From: Burkholderia sp. 9120 | GTDB lineage: Bacteria; Pseudomonadota; Gammaproteobacteria; Burkholderiales; Burkholderiaceae | Assembly (NCBI RefSeq): GCF_000745015.1 | Contig: NZ_JQNA01000002.1 | Location: 5,084,001 to 5,148,000 of the forward strand | Length of the DNA stretch: 64,000 bases | Direction: 5' to 3' | Part shown: positions 33,986 through 43,706 of the stretch, one piece after another | Layout of the letters: the number at the start of each line of letters is the position of its first letter | Position numbering within the stretch: position 1 is the stretch's first letter | Translations under genes and position numbers: made by a program | Notes under the pieces: model-generated | The model's database searches: none | Seen by the model: the letters and a program-made list of their open reading frames with translations, nothing else | What the model was told of the DNA's origin: nothing

Positions 33986-34942
33986 ATGCGTCCAATATCG
34001 CAGACATTCCGCTGTTTCGACGAGGTAGTCAGGCGCGGTTCGATCCGCAAGGCGGCCGAATCGCTGCACCTGACCGCTGCCGCAGTGCACCAGCAAATCC
34101 TCAATCTGGAGGAGCAGGTCGGCTCGCCGTTGTTCGATCGCTTGCCACGCGGCATGCAACTCACCACGGCCGGCGAAATCATCATTGCGGCAGTGCGGCG
34201 CGGGCAGCGCGATTTCGACAATGCGATGACCCAGGTCGAAGATTTACGCTCGTTGCGGCGCGGGCATATCAACCTGGCGGTGTCGCCTTCGTCGGCCGAA
34301 CAGTTGGTGCCCGATGCAATCATGGCGGCCATGCAGAGCTATCCGGGCGTGACGTACAGCGTGCGGTCAGGCAACGGCGAAAGTATCCTGAAGTGGGTCG
34401 AGACTGGCGAAGCCGACATCGGTTACGGACTGCGCCGCAAACCGCCGCCCGGCGTCGTGGAAGTGCGCTCGTTCTCGCAGCACCTCGGGCTCGTTACGCC
34501 GCCGGGGCATCCGCTGACCAAACTGAACAAGCGGCCGCGACTGCGTGACTGCCTCGACTATCCGCTCATTCTGATGACGCCCGATACCGAGTTGCGCGCG
34601 ATGGTGGATCAGATCGACCATCGCGAGAAACGCAAGGCGCGCCCGCTGGTGGAAACGAGTTCGGTGTCGATGGTGCGTCGACTCGTGGCGGAAGGGGTGG
34701 GGATCGGCTTTCTGATCGCGGAGAATGTCGCGGAAGACGTGGCGCAACGCAAACTCGCGTGGTTGGCGCTAGCGGACGCCGGCGCCAGGTCGTTCAGTTG
34801 TCTGTACCAACGCGCGGACTTGAGCACCACGGTCGCGATGAGCATGTTCCTGCAGTTTCTCGGCCAGTCGATCGAGACGACTGAAAGCCGTTTTCATGCG
34901 AGTACGCCGACGCGCCGCAAACGCGCGGTAAAGGTCACGTGA
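33986..34942 (+). CDS. LysR-family transcriptional regulator
   Basis: 318 aa from ATG 33986; an upstream ATG at 33944 would place the operator inside the gene. HTH: ISQTFRCFDEVVRRGSIRKAAESLHLTAAAVHQQILNLEEQVG (residues ~3-45), then LysR substrate domain (HINLAVSPSSAEQLVPDAI; RRLVAEGVGIGFLIAENVA). Likely controls the divergent ASST-like / NCS2 permease / porin genes. Confidence 0.92.
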   Translation: MRPISQTFRCFDEVVRRGSIRKAAESLHLTAAAVHQQILNLEEQVGSPLFDRLPRGMQLTTAGEIIIAAVRRGQRDFDNAMTQVEDLRSLRRGHINLAVSPSSAEQLVPDAIMAAMQSYPGVTYSVRSGNGESILKWVETGEADIGYGLRRKPPPGVVEVRSFSQHLGLVTPPGHPLTKLNKRPRLRDCLDYPLILMTPDTELRAMVDQIDHREKRKARPLVETSSVSMVRRLVAEGVGIGFLIAENVAEDVAQRKLAWLALADAGARSFSCLYQRADLSTTVAMSMFLQFLGQSIETTESRFHASTPTRRKRAVKVT

Positions 34943-34956
34943 CGGCGCGATTGCTT

Positions 34957-34989
34957 CGTTGTGAACGCGTTGTGAACACATCGTGAACG
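34957..34989. repeat. Three imperfect 11-bp direct repeats
   Basis: CGTTGTGAACG, CGTTGTGAACA and CATCGTGAACG in tandem, in the 75-bp gap between two convergent genes. No function evident. Confidence 0.6.
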
Positions 34990-35017
34990 CTACAGGTTCG
35001 CTTTCCGATTCACGCTG

Positions 35018-37183
35018 TCAGTGCTGTTCTTCAACGGCCACGTCAGCGCTGAATCGCGCAATACACGCCTGACGCACCCGATCGATCGGCATCGACCAAT
35101 CTTCGTTCGGTGCGCGGCGGAAGAGCCGCACGGTGTGCGGATACCACGGCGAGTCGCTGCGCTCGTGCATCCAGCGCCAGTCGATGTCTTTTTCCGGCAG
35201 CATCACCCAGCACGGTTTTCCAAGCGACGCGGCCAGATGCGCGGTGGACGTGTCCACGCAAATCACCAGATCGAGTTGTTCGATGATCGCCGCGGTGTCC
35301 GCGAAATCGTTGAGCTGTGAGCCAAGATGAAGCAACGGTTGCGAAGCGGGCGGGTTGCGCGCTTCGTCTTCGCCCTGCCCTTTTTGCAGACTCACGAAGC
35401 TCAGGCCGGGCACGGTCCAGAGCGGCGCCAGCAACGAAAGCGAAGGGACCGAACGATGCGCGTCGTTATGGTGCGCCACGTTGCCCTTCCAGACGAGACC
35501 GATCTTGCGGCCGGCAGGCAGCGCGTCCAACGCCGGTTGCCACCGCTCTACCAACGCCAGTTCGGCGCTCAAACGCGTAGGACGCGGAATCGTATCGATC
35601 AGCGTACGCAGATGCAGCGGCGCGCTCATCAGGCTCGTCCAGCGGTCGTAACCGGACGTGCGCGTCAACGCCGTGTCATGGTCGACCACCGCATCGATGC
35701 CGTCGACAGAGGCCATCAACCGATGCAGCGCCGGCATGCACGCGAACTCGATCCGCCTGGCCCCTTGCGCCTTCAGCAACGCGAAATAGCGGCTGAACTG
35801 AATCATGTCGCCGAGGCCGTCTTCCTGCCAGACCAGCAACGTTTTATCCGCCAGCGTCTCGCCGCCCCACTGCGGACAACCCAGCATGTCGCGCGTCTTG
35901 TAATGGGCGAACCCCGGCTGAAAATAGCGGAATTCGTAAAGCTGCCAACCCTCTTCGAAACGCCCCATGCTGAGCAGCAACACGGCAAGGCCGAACTTTG
36001 CGTCGCCGTAAGTTGGGACCAACACGAGCGCGCGGCGATAAGCGCTTTCGGCTTCCGTCAGCCGGCCGAGTTGCGCCGCTACCGCAGCGAGGTTGTAATG
36101 CGCCTCGGCCAGATCGGGACACAACGCCAACGCCTGCGTAAAGGCCTCGATCGCCTCCGGCAGGCGGTCGAGCAAACGCAGCACGCAGCCCAGATTGTTG
36201 TGTGCCTGCACGATGTCCGGCCGCCAGCGCAGCGCCTCGCGATACGCGCGCTCGGCGTCGCCGAAACGCTCGAGTTTGGCCAGCACGATACCGAGGTTGT
36301 AGTGCGCCTCGGCGTAATCCGGACGGCAGGCGATCGCGCCGCGATAGGCCGCTTCGGCTTCGGGCAAGCGCGTGAAATCGGTCAGCACCGCGCCGAGATT
36401 CAGATGCGCTTCCGCGTAATCCGGGCGCATGGCGAGCGCGAGCCGGCAGGCCAGTTCGGACTCTTCCAGCCGGTTCGTCGCCTTCAGCACGCCGGCGAGA
36501 TTATTCAGCGCCTCCGGATACTGCGGCCGGATCGTCAGCGCTTGTCGATAGGCAGCGTCCGCTTCAAGCGGACGGCCAAGTTCCATCAATACATTGCCGA
36601 GGTTGTTGTGCGATTCAGCGTGCTCGGGCAGACCCCGTAGCGCCGCGCGATACGCCGCTTCGGCTTCGGGCAGACGGCGCAATTCGTGCAGCACCATCGC
36701 GCGGTTGTAGTGCGCCTCCGCGTAATCCGGACGGATTTCAATCGCCTGACGGTATGACGCCTCCGACTCTTCCTTGTAACCGAGTCCGTACAGCACGATG
36801 CCAAGATTGTGGTGAGCGTCGGCCCGGTCCGGCCGCAGAACGATCAGTTGCCGGTACATCGCCTTGGCCGCCGACAGCCGGCCAAGCGATTTGTGCAGCA
36901 TGCCCAGGCTGTCGTACACCTCGACGTAGCCGGGTTTGATCTGCAGACACTGGCGCCAGTAGTCTTCCGCTTCGTCCAGCTTGCGCAGCGCGAACGAGCA
37001 CGCGCCGGCGATATTCAACGCGTCGGCGCGTGCGTCGTCGGGTATCGTTGCGCCGTCAGGGAGCGGCGCAAGTATCGGCGCAACTCGCTGCAAGGCGTCG
37101 GCGAACTGTCCGGTCGAACATAGCGCGACGGCCTGCTGGTTGAGGTCGGTGATCGAGAAGTCGGTCGTCTGCGTCGTGGTCAT
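35018..37183 (-). CDS. TPR-repeat protein with C-terminal glycosyltransferase-like domain
   Basis: 721 aa from ATG 37183. About eleven 34-residue TPR units span residues ~45-425, with repeated cores such as AEAHYNLGIVLAKLERFGDAE and AHNNLGCVLRLLDRLPEAI. The last ~280 residues contain LVWKGNVAHHNDAHRSVPS and DLVICVDTSTAHLAASLGKPCWVMLP, the pattern of heptosyltransferase/GT9-like nucleotide-sugar binding domains fused to TPRs. Such proteins often glycosylate surface proteins or act in polysaccharide assembly; the target is unknown. Stand-alone gene, convergent with the LysR gene. Confidence 0.88.
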   Translation of the reverse strand: MTTTQTTDFSITDLNQQAVALCSTGQFADALQRVAPILAPLPDGATIPDDARADALNIAGACSFALRKLDEAEDYWRQCLQIKPGYVEVYDSLGMLHKSLGRLSAAKAMYRQLIVLRPDRADAHHNLGIVLYGLGYKEESEASYRQAIEIRPDYAEAHYNRAMVLHELRRLPEAEAAYRAALRGLPEHAESHNNLGNVLMELGRPLEADAAYRQALTIRPQYPEALNNLAGVLKATNRLEESELACRLALAMRPDYAEAHLNLGAVLTDFTRLPEAEAAYRGAIACRPDYAEAHYNLGIVLAKLERFGDAERAYREALRWRPDIVQAHNNLGCVLRLLDRLPEAIEAFTQALALCPDLAEAHYNLAAVAAQLGRLTEAESAYRRALVLVPTYGDAKFGLAVLLLSMGRFEEGWQLYEFRYFQPGFAHYKTRDMLGCPQWGGETLADKTLLVWQEDGLGDMIQFSRYFALLKAQGARRIEFACMPALHRLMASVDGIDAVVDHDTALTRTSGYDRWTSLMSAPLHLRTLIDTIPRPTRLSAELALVERWQPALDALPAGRKIGLVWKGNVAHHNDAHRSVPSLSLLAPLWTVPGLSFVSLQKGQGEDEARNPPASQPLLHLGSQLNDFADTAAIIEQLDLVICVDTSTAHLAASLGKPCWVMLPEKDIDWRWMHERSDSPWYPHTVRLFRRAPNEDWSMPIDRVRQACIARFSADVAVEEQH

Positions 37184-37424
37184 GAGTCGTGGTGCATGGA
37201 GGCCGGCGCTGCGCCGGCCAGGTCGATCGTTTATTCCGTGCCGCGACAAAGCGCCGCGCCGGACGGAATGCGCAACATGTACCACGCAGCTTAAGCGAAT
37301 CGGCGCGCGGGTAACGGCGGGAAATGAACGGTGTTCGGCCCTCTAATCCCTCGCTATAACCAGGATCACGCGAGAAAAGTTCGCGCCTCAGTGCTAGAAT
37401 CGCCCCGCTTTTACTTTCAATCTC

Positions 37425-37826
37425 ATGACTCTACGCGCCCATAACCGCATGACCGCCTGGCTTGGCCTCGTCGCCATGTGCCTGGTCGTGTTCGCGCCGC
37501 TCGTGAGTCAACTGCTGGCGTCGAACCGCGCGGGCGAGCCCATCGCCGCGCTCTGTTCGGCGCTTCAGCCGCGTGGACTGGGCGAGCTCAGCCAGTCCGT
37601 CATCGCCACACCGGCACCGGTTCAACTGAGCCATAACGACGCGTTCGGCGCCTGCGGCTATTGCCATCTGCTCGAACATCACGTCGCCATGCCGACGGTC
37701 GCCGCCGTCGAGCCGCAAGCGTCGCTCACGCTCGCCGGCACCGCTGCGCCCACGCTCTCCACCCGCTTCACGCCGCTCGGCGCGTTTCCGTCCGGACGCC
37801 CTCGCGCCCCTCCTGCCGTTTCCTGA
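37425..37826 (+). CDS. DUF2946 family protein
   Basis: 133 aa. N-terminal signal/anchor segment (MTAWLGLVAMCLVVFAPLVSQLLA), then a Cys/His motif ACGYCHLLEHHVA around residues 80-92, and a Pro/Arg tail. DUF2946 proteins commonly precede TonB-dependent receptors and copper genes; the CxxCH...HH cluster suits metal binding although a c-heme cannot be excluded from CGYCH alone. It is followed 82 bp later by a TonB-dependent receptor gene on the same strand. Confidence 0.85.
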   Translation: MTLRAHNRMTAWLGLVAMCLVVFAPLVSQLLASNRAGEPIAALCSALQPRGLGELSQSVIATPAPVQLSHNDAFGACGYCHLLEHHVAMPTVAAVEPQASLTLAGTAAPTLSTRFTPLGAFPSGRPRAPPAVS

Positions 37827-37908
37827 TCGCTGCCGGTCCTGATCGCGCATTCGTCGCGCCCGTGTAGGGCGCGCGCGGTCGTCTGTTCAATGCATCAAGG
37901 AAACGTTC

Positions 37909-40305
37909 ATGTTCAACTTCGCCCCGCGAAGCCTGTCCGCTCGCGCCCGCCGCGGCGCACGCGGCTTGATCTCCGCTCGCCTGCCGCTGCCGTCTTTGCC
38001 TATCTGCCTGCCGGCTTTCATTCCGGCATTCGTGCCGGCGCTGATGCCGGCTTTCGTTTCGACAACGGCCCGCGCCGATACCGTGATCGCCGAAGCCACA
38101 CTGCCGGCCGTCAACGTCACCGCCAGCGCGAATACGGCGGCCGCGCCGCGCGCCGTCGATCCGAATTTGCCCGCCTCGGTCGAGACTGTTACGCGTGATC
38201 AGTTCGACAACTGGAATGTGGTCAACACCGAAGACGTGCTGAAGTACCTGCCGAATCTCGCGGTGCGCAAGCGCTTTATCGGCGACCTGAATTCGATCAT
38301 CGCGGTGCGCGGCACCAGCAATTCGCAGAGCGCACGGGGTCTCGTCTACGCGGACGGCCTGCTGCTCAGCAATCTTCTCGGCAACAACTATTCGTTTCCG
38401 CCGCGCTGGTCGATGGTGTCGCCCGACGAGATCCAGCAGGTCGACGTGATTTACGGGCCGTTTTCCGCGCTCTATCCGGGCAATTCGCTCGGCGCGACGG
38501 TGCTCATCAGCACGCGCATGCCGAAGCAGTTCGAAGCCAGCGCCGACGTCAAGGCGTTCACGCAGCATTTCAGCCTGTTCGGCGTGAATCAGAACTTCAA
38601 CGGCAGCGAAGCCAGCGCGTCGATTGGCGACCGGGTCGGCAAGTTCTCGTACCGGCTGGATGTGAACCATCTGGACAACACCAGCCAGCCGCTGCAATTC
38701 GCCACGCTCGCCAAATCCGGCACGCCCGCGAAAACCGGCGACGTTCCGGTCACCAGCGCGTATCTGTACAACAACCAGACCAACGCGCCGACGGCGGTAC
38801 TCGGCGTGAACGGCGAAGGCATCGAGCACACGATTCAGGACCAGTTCAAGCTGAAGATGCAGTACGACTTCACGCCGACATTGCAGGCCGGTTTCACGCT
38901 CGGTTACTGGCATCAGACCTATAACAGCCAGACCTCCACCTTCCTGCGCGACGCGAACGGCAACCCCGTTTATAGCGGCAAGGTGGCGATTGGCGGCTAC
39001 GAGTACAACATTCCCGCCGCCGCACTGGCGCCGAGCCTCGGCTATAGCGAGAACTGGCTGTACGGCGTGTCGCTGAGAACGCGCTATGCCACCGGCTGGA
39101 ATGCCGAAGCGGTCGCGTCTTACTACGACGTCAGCAACAGCGTGGCGCGCACCGCCGCTTCCGGCGCGCCGGGCAACGGTCCCGGCACGGTGATTTTCGG
39201 CGACGGCACCGGCTGGAAAACGCTCGATCTGCGCAGCACCTACACGCCCGCCTCGAAGCAGGCCGGTCTCGCGAATCACGCGCTGAGCTTCGGCTATCAC
39301 TACGACAACTACTTCCTCGATAACGAGAGCTACAACACGCTGAACTGGCGCGACGGCGGAGCGACCACCTTCGCCAACGCATTCCGCGGCAAGACGCAGA
39401 CCCAGGCGCTGTACGCACAGGACGCATGGCGTTTTCTGCCGCGCTGGAAGCTCGTTTATGGCGTGCGCTATGAAGACTGGCAAGCGTACGGCGGATCGCA
39501 GGCGCTGCCCGGCCAGGCGTTGCCGTTCAGCGACGCGAGCCAGCAGCACTTTTCGCCGAAAGCCTCGCTGTCGTTTGACGTTACCGACGACCTGATCCTG
39601 CGCGCGTCGATCGGCCGCGCGTATCGCTTTCCGACCGTCAGCGAACTGTTCCAGGGGCAAATCAACGGCTCGGCGATCGTCAATAACAATCCGAACCTGA
39701 AGCCCGAAGACGATCTCTCGAAAGAACTGACGGCCGAATGGGCGCACTGGAATGGCGTGTTCCGCTTCTCGCTGTTTCAGGACGACGTGAAGAACACGAT
39801 CTTCAGCCAGACCGATACGACCGTGATTCCGAACGTGACGAACTTCCAGAACATCGGCAAGGTGCGCTCGCGTGGCGTGGAAACGAGTTACTCGGGACAG
39901 GATGTGTTAATGCGCGGCCTCGATCTGATTGCCAGCGTTGCGTACACGCAGTCGAAGATCATCGCCAATGCGCAGAATCCGGCCACGGTCGGCAAGTACT
40001 TCTATCGCATTCCGCTGTGGCGCGCGAATCTCGCCGCGACCTATCGCTTCGACGAACGCGCGGCGCTCACGCTCGCCGCGCGCTACTCGGGCCGCCAGTA
40101 CAACACGCTCACTAATACGGACACCAATCCGGACGTGTTCGGCGGCACGAGTTCGTACACCGTGGTCGATACGAAATTCACCTTCCGGCCGACGAAGCTG
40201 AGCGAGATCGGTATCGGCGTCGACAACCTGTTCGACGCGCGCTACTTCGTCTACCACCCGTATCCGGGCCGCACGTTTTATGTGGAAGCGAAGCTGCGCA
40301 TGTAA
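37909..40305 (+). CDS. TonB-dependent outer-membrane receptor (putative copper/metallophore uptake)
   Basis: 798 aa. Long Arg-rich signal region ending near ARADT, then a TonB-box-like stretch (LPAVNVTAS), a plug domain with SVETVTRDQFDNWN, IIAVRGTSNSQSARGLVYADG and QQVDVIYGPFSALYPG, and a 22-strand barrel ending in the terminal aromatic YVEAKLRM region (GVDNLFDARYFVYHPYPGRTF). It is flanked by DUF2946, PepSY and PCuAC-type genes, the usual setting of copper-linked TonB receptors (OprC/NosA type). The ligand is inferred from neighbours. Confidence 0.92.
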   Translation: MFNFAPRSLSARARRGARGLISARLPLPSLPICLPAFIPAFVPALMPAFVSTTARADTVIAEATLPAVNVTASANTAAAPRAVDPNLPASVETVTRDQFDNWNVVNTEDVLKYLPNLAVRKRFIGDLNSIIAVRGTSNSQSARGLVYADGLLLSNLLGNNYSFPPRWSMVSPDEIQQVDVIYGPFSALYPGNSLGATVLISTRMPKQFEASADVKAFTQHFSLFGVNQNFNGSEASASIGDRVGKFSYRLDVNHLDNTSQPLQFATLAKSGTPAKTGDVPVTSAYLYNNQTNAPTAVLGVNGEGIEHTIQDQFKLKMQYDFTPTLQAGFTLGYWHQTYNSQTSTFLRDANGNPVYSGKVAIGGYEYNIPAAALAPSLGYSENWLYGVSLRTRYATGWNAEAVASYYDVSNSVARTAASGAPGNGPGTVIFGDGTGWKTLDLRSTYTPASKQAGLANHALSFGYHYDNYFLDNESYNTLNWRDGGATTFANAFRGKTQTQALYAQDAWRFLPRWKLVYGVRYEDWQAYGGSQALPGQALPFSDASQQHFSPKASLSFDVTDDLILRASIGRAYRFPTVSELFQGQINGSAIVNNNPNLKPEDDLSKELTAEWAHWNGVFRFSLFQDDVKNTIFSQTDTTVIPNVTNFQNIGKVRSRGVETSYSGQDVLMRGLDLIASVAYTQSKIIANAQNPATVGKYFYRIPLWRANLAATYRFDERAALTLAARYSGRQYNTLTNTDTNPDVFGGTSSYTVVDTKFTFRPTKLSEIGIGVDNLFDARYFVYHPYPGRTFYVEAKLRM

Positions 40306-40375
40306 GCGCGCGCTATGAACGCGTTCGTCGCGCGGCGAAAGCCGCTCGGCCTAAAACCTATCTCAGGAGGATTTC

Positions 40376-41902
40376 ATGTCCACCACCACCGCCCAACGCA
40401 TCGTCTCGGCAACCGGCACGGCCAACCCCGGCTACCGCACGCTTTGGCGCTGGCACTTCTATGCGGGCCTCTTCGTGATGCCGTTTCTGGTCGTCCTGGC
40501 GATCACGGGCACGCTGTATTGCTTTCAGCCGCAAATCGAGCCGCTGCTGTATCCGCATCGGCTGGTCGTCGAACCGCAAGCAGTGCCGAGGCTGACCGAA
40601 GACAGGCTGTTAGGCAAAGCTCGCGCAGCCATGCCGAAAGACGCCGTCGCCGTCACCACCGCGATTGCGAGTGCGCCGGATCGCAGCACGGAATTCGTGT
40701 TCCGTCTTGCCAACGGGGAAAAACAGAGCGTCTACCTGAACCCGTACAACGGTGAGGTGTTGGGCACGCTGAGCGTCGGGAATCGCTTCATGCAGGTGGA
40801 CCGCATGCTGCATCGCAAGCTGTTGCTCGGCAAGCCCGGCGAGTTGCTGATGGAACTCGCCGCGTGCTGGACGCTCGTGATGATCGGCACCGGCGTCGCA
40901 CTCTGGTGGCCGCGTGAGAAAACCACTGCACGGGCTGCGCTGGTGCCGCGCTTCGCGCTCAAAGGGCGCCCGTTGTGGAAGAACCTGCACGCCGTGATGG
41001 GTATCTGGCTTGCGCTCGGCGCCCTCGCTTTCGTGCTGAGCGGCCTGCCGTGGACAGGATCATGGGGCAAGCAGTTCAAGGCGCTCGCGACCGCCGCGAA
41101 TCTCGGCGCGCCGCCGGGTTCGTGGGGCGGCTTTCCAATGCGTTCCGTGCTGCCGGCCGGCACGCCTATCGATGCGGCCGCAACGTCTGCTACGGCCAAT
41201 AAAACCCGCCCGGCACACGATGAACACGCCGGCCACGGCGCGAATGCCGCCGACATGGATTCGATGCCCGGCATGGTAACGGACGATTTGCCCTTGCCGC
41301 TCACGCCGTGGGCCGTCGGCAATTCGCCGGTGCCTACGTCTGCCGAACCCCATGCAGCGCAAACGCAAGCTCAACCGAAGCCGCTGCCGCTGCCGCTCGG
41401 CCACATCGTCGCGCAACTCGCCTCGCTCGGCGTGACCGACGGCTACAGCATCGTGCTCCCCACTTCGCCGACCGGTGTCTACACCGTCTCGTACTTTCCC
41501 GGCGATCCGAAAGACGAACGCACGCTGTACATCGATCAATACAGCGGTGCGGTGCTGAAAGACATTCGCTATGGCGACTACGGCGCCGTGTCGAAAGCGG
41601 TGTCGTACGGCACGTCGTTGCATATGGGCCGCTACTTCGGCCTCGCCAATCAGCTTCTCTGCGCGGCGATTTCGCTCGGCCTCGCGGCGATGGCGGTGAG
41701 CGGTTGCGTGATGTGGTGGAAGCGCCGTCCGCAACGTTCGCTCGGCGCGCCGTCGCGTGAACGCGCCGCCCCGCCGATGCGCGGCTGGAAAACCGGCCTC
41801 GTGCTGCTCGGCGTGATCTTCCCGCTGATGGGCACCACGCTGCTGGCCGTGTGGCTCGCCGACCGCACGATTTTCGGCCGCAGCGCGCGGCAACCGGCCT
41901 AA
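40376..41902 (+). CDS. PepSY-associated membrane protein with His/Met-rich loop
   Basis: 508 aa, ATG preceded by AGGAGG at 5 bp. Four main transmembrane segments: ~30-50 (FYAGLFVMPFLVVLAITGTLY), ~158-178, ~203-225 and ~420-440, plus a C-terminal helix. PepSY-type periplasmic domains occur (PYNGEVLGTLSVGNRFMQVDRMLHRKLLLG; TLYIDQYSGAVLKDIRYGDYG). A loop near residues 280-300 is rich in His and Met (HDEHAGHG...DMDSMPGM), a copper-like binding set. The family includes flavin-independent membrane reductases paired with metal receptors. 70 bp after the TonB receptor, with a GNRA hairpin GCGGC-GAAA-GCCGC between. Confidence 0.9.
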   Translation: MSTTTAQRIVSATGTANPGYRTLWRWHFYAGLFVMPFLVVLAITGTLYCFQPQIEPLLYPHRLVVEPQAVPRLTEDRLLGKARAAMPKDAVAVTTAIASAPDRSTEFVFRLANGEKQSVYLNPYNGEVLGTLSVGNRFMQVDRMLHRKLLLGKPGELLMELAACWTLVMIGTGVALWWPREKTTARAALVPRFALKGRPLWKNLHAVMGIWLALGALAFVLSGLPWTGSWGKQFKALATAANLGAPPGSWGGFPMRSVLPAGTPIDAAATSATANKTRPAHDEHAGHGANAADMDSMPGMVTDDLPLPLTPWAVGNSPVPTSAEPHAAQTQAQPKPLPLPLGHIVAQLASLGVTDGYSIVLPTSPTGVYTVSYFPGDPKDERTLYIDQYSGAVLKDIRYGDYGAVSKAVSYGTSLHMGRYFGLANQLLCAAISLGLAAMAVSGCVMWWKRRPQRSLGAPSRERAAPPMRGWKTGLVLLGVIFPLMGTTLLAVWLADRTIFGRSARQPA

Positions 41903-41954
41903 CACCCTTTCCTTCCGTCGACTCTGTCGATTCCGTCGAACCATGGAGCACATC

Positions 41955-42404
41955 ATGAATACATCGCGTCAACTTCTCCTCGCCGCCTTGCTGTGCGGTG
42001 CCTCGTTGCAAGCATTCGCGGCCGCTCCCGCGCCCGCGAGCGTGTCCGATTGCTGGATCCGCGCGTTGCCGGGCGATCTGCCCAAGGGCGGCTATTTCAA
42101 GGCTCATAACGCCGGCGACCAGCCGGTGAATCTCGTCGGCATCAGCTCGAACGCGTTCGGCATGGCGATGCTGCATCAGACGCAAAGCCAGGGCAGCACG
42201 TCGTCGATGGCGATGATCGAACAGGTCGCGGTGCCCGCGCACGGCACGCTCGAGTTTGCGCCGGGCAATTATCATGCGATGCTGGAAGAGCCCAAGCAGG
42301 CGCTCAAGGTCGGCTCGTCGATTCCGCTGACCTTCTCGTTCAGCAACGGCCAGAAAGTCACCGCTTCCTGCGCCGTGAAGAGTGCGGGTACGATGGGTCA
42401 GTGA
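41955..42404 (+). CDS. PCuAC-type periplasmic copper chaperone
   Basis: 149 aa from ATG 41955, which has GGAG upstream. Signal peptide ending ALQAFAA. The mature domain carries the copper-binding pattern of the PCuA(C)/DUF461 family: MAMLHQTQSQGSTSSMAM, then PGNYHAMLEEPK, i.e. His and Met pairs in the H...M...HxM arrangement. It carries Cu(I) in the periplasm, typically to cytochrome oxidase or to detoxification partners. Downstream of the PepSY gene (50 bp) and upstream of the DUF2282 precursor gene. Confidence 0.9.
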   Translation: MNTSRQLLLAALLCGASLQAFAAAPAPASVSDCWIRALPGDLPKGGYFKAHNAGDQPVNLVGISSNAFGMAMLHQTQSQGSTSSMAMIEQVAVPAHGTLEFAPGNYHAMLEEPKQALKVGSSIPLTFSFSNGQKVTASCAVKSAGTMGQ

Positions 42405-42515
42405 CACGCTGGACAGGCCGCGCCGCGCGCTTAAAATCTCTCTATGGATAAGCCCGGCGCCGCAACATAACCTGTGTCACGCGGCCAGCCCAAACACTCA
42501 CTCAGGAGAAGCACG

Positions 42516-42776
42516 ATGAACTCGAAACTTGGTCGACCGGCCTTGATCGCAGCCGCGCTCGCCGGCCTCGCGGCAGCGCCCATCACCGCGGCACACGCCG
42601 AAGAAAAAGTGCAGTGCTACGGCATCGCCAAAGCCGGCCAGAACGACTGCGCGAGCAAGACCGGCGTACATAGCTGCGCCGGCGAAGCGAAGATCGACAA
42701 CGATCAGGGCGACTTCAAAACCGTCCCGAAGGGCACCTGCAAAAAGATGGGCGGCAAGATCGACGGACAGACCTAG
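42516..42776 (+). CDS. bufA1: DUF2282 bufferin-type copper-binding RiPP precursor
   Basis: 86 aa from ATG 42516 with AGGAG upstream. Signal peptide of 28 residues ending AAHA, then a mature peptide with four Cys at positions 34, 45, 54 and 75 in the conserved DUF2282 spacing ([28 protein letters not shown]). In bufferin systems the central Cys residues of this periplasmic peptide are modified to thiooxazoles by the DUF692/DUF2063 partners, and the product sequesters copper. Those partners follow immediately, and copper-handling genes precede it. Assignment is by family and context. Confidence 0.88.
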   Translation: MNSKLGRPALIAAALAGLAAAPITAAHAEEKVQCYGIAKAGQNDCASKTGVHSCAGEAKIDNDQGDFKTVPKGTCKKMGGKIDGQT

Positions 42777-42794
42777 TCACCCGATCGGCCGGCC

Positions 42795-43706
42795 GTGTCA
42801 TCTACTCCGCTGCCTCCAACGAACGCCAACGCATCGGCGCACGCGCCGCCGCGCGGCGTCGGCATCGGCTTGCGTCACGCGCACTACCGCGATTTCCTCG
42901 ACGCAACGCCGCCAGTTGATTGGGTCGAGGTCCACAGCGAAAACTATTTCGGCGACGGCGGTTTCGATCTGCATGTGCTACACACGGTGCGTCGCGATCT
43001 ACCCGTCAGTCTGCATGGCGTCGGCCTCGGTCTCGGCTCGGCGACACCGCTCGACACGCAGCACGTCGCGAAGTTGAAACGCCTCGTCGATCGGATCGAG
43101 CCCGCGCTCGTTTCCGAGCATCTGTGCTGGGGCGCGACGGCGGCCGCTCATCTGAACGATCTGCTGCCCATGCCGCTAACCGACGCGGCGCTCACGCTGC
43201 TGTGCGCGCGCGTCGGCGAGTTGCAGGATGCGTTGGGCCGGCCGGTTCTGCTGGAAAACGTCTCCACGTACGTCCGATTCCGCGACGATCAGTACGGCGA
43301 GACAGCCTTTCTCGCTGAACTCGCGGCGCGGTCGGGTTGCGGCGTACTGCTCGATGTGAACAACCTGTACGTGAATCAATGCAATCACGGCGAGGACGCC
43401 ATGGTGGCGATGAACGCGCTGCCGCGCGGCGTGGTCGGCGAAATTCATCTTGCGGGTCACAGCGTGACGGACGTGGCCGTGATCGACGATCACGGTTCTC
43501 GCGTCGCGGACCCGGTGTGGGCGCTGTATGAGTACGCGGTACGACGGTTCGGCGCGATACCGGCGTTGATCGAATGGGACACCGATCTGCCTGCGCTGGC
43601 TATTCTGCTGGAAGAAGCCAACCGCGCCCGTGAGGTTCAAAGCGCGGTTCACGCTGCACGGCTGGCGCTTAGCGGAGACCCAAAGAACCATGCGCGCCTC
43701 GCTTGA
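42795..43706 (+). CDS. bufB1: DUF692 multinuclear-iron RiPP-modifying enzyme (BufB/MbnB family)
   Basis: 303 aa, GTG start 18 bp after the precursor stop. TIM-barrel with metal-binding signatures conserved from MbnB/Tgl[87 protein letters not shown] and [10 protein letters not shown]. It should modify Cys of the adjacent DUF2282 peptide. The last 17 bases overlap the DUF2063 gene, so translation is coupled. Confidence 0.93.
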   Translation: MSSTPLPPTNANASAHAPPRGVGIGLRHAHYRDFLDATPPVDWVEVHSENYFGDGGFDLHVLHTVRRDLPVSLHGVGLGLGSATPLDTQHVAKLKRLVDRIEPALVSEHLCWGATAAAHLNDLLPMPLTDAALTLLCARVGELQDALGRPVLLENVSTYVRFRDDQYGETAFLAELAARSGCGVLLDVNNLYVNQCNHGEDAMVAMNALPRGVVGEIHLAGHSVTDVAVIDDHGSRVADPVWALYEYAVRRFGAIPALIEWDTDLPALAILLEEANRAREVQSAVHAARLALSGDPKNHARLA

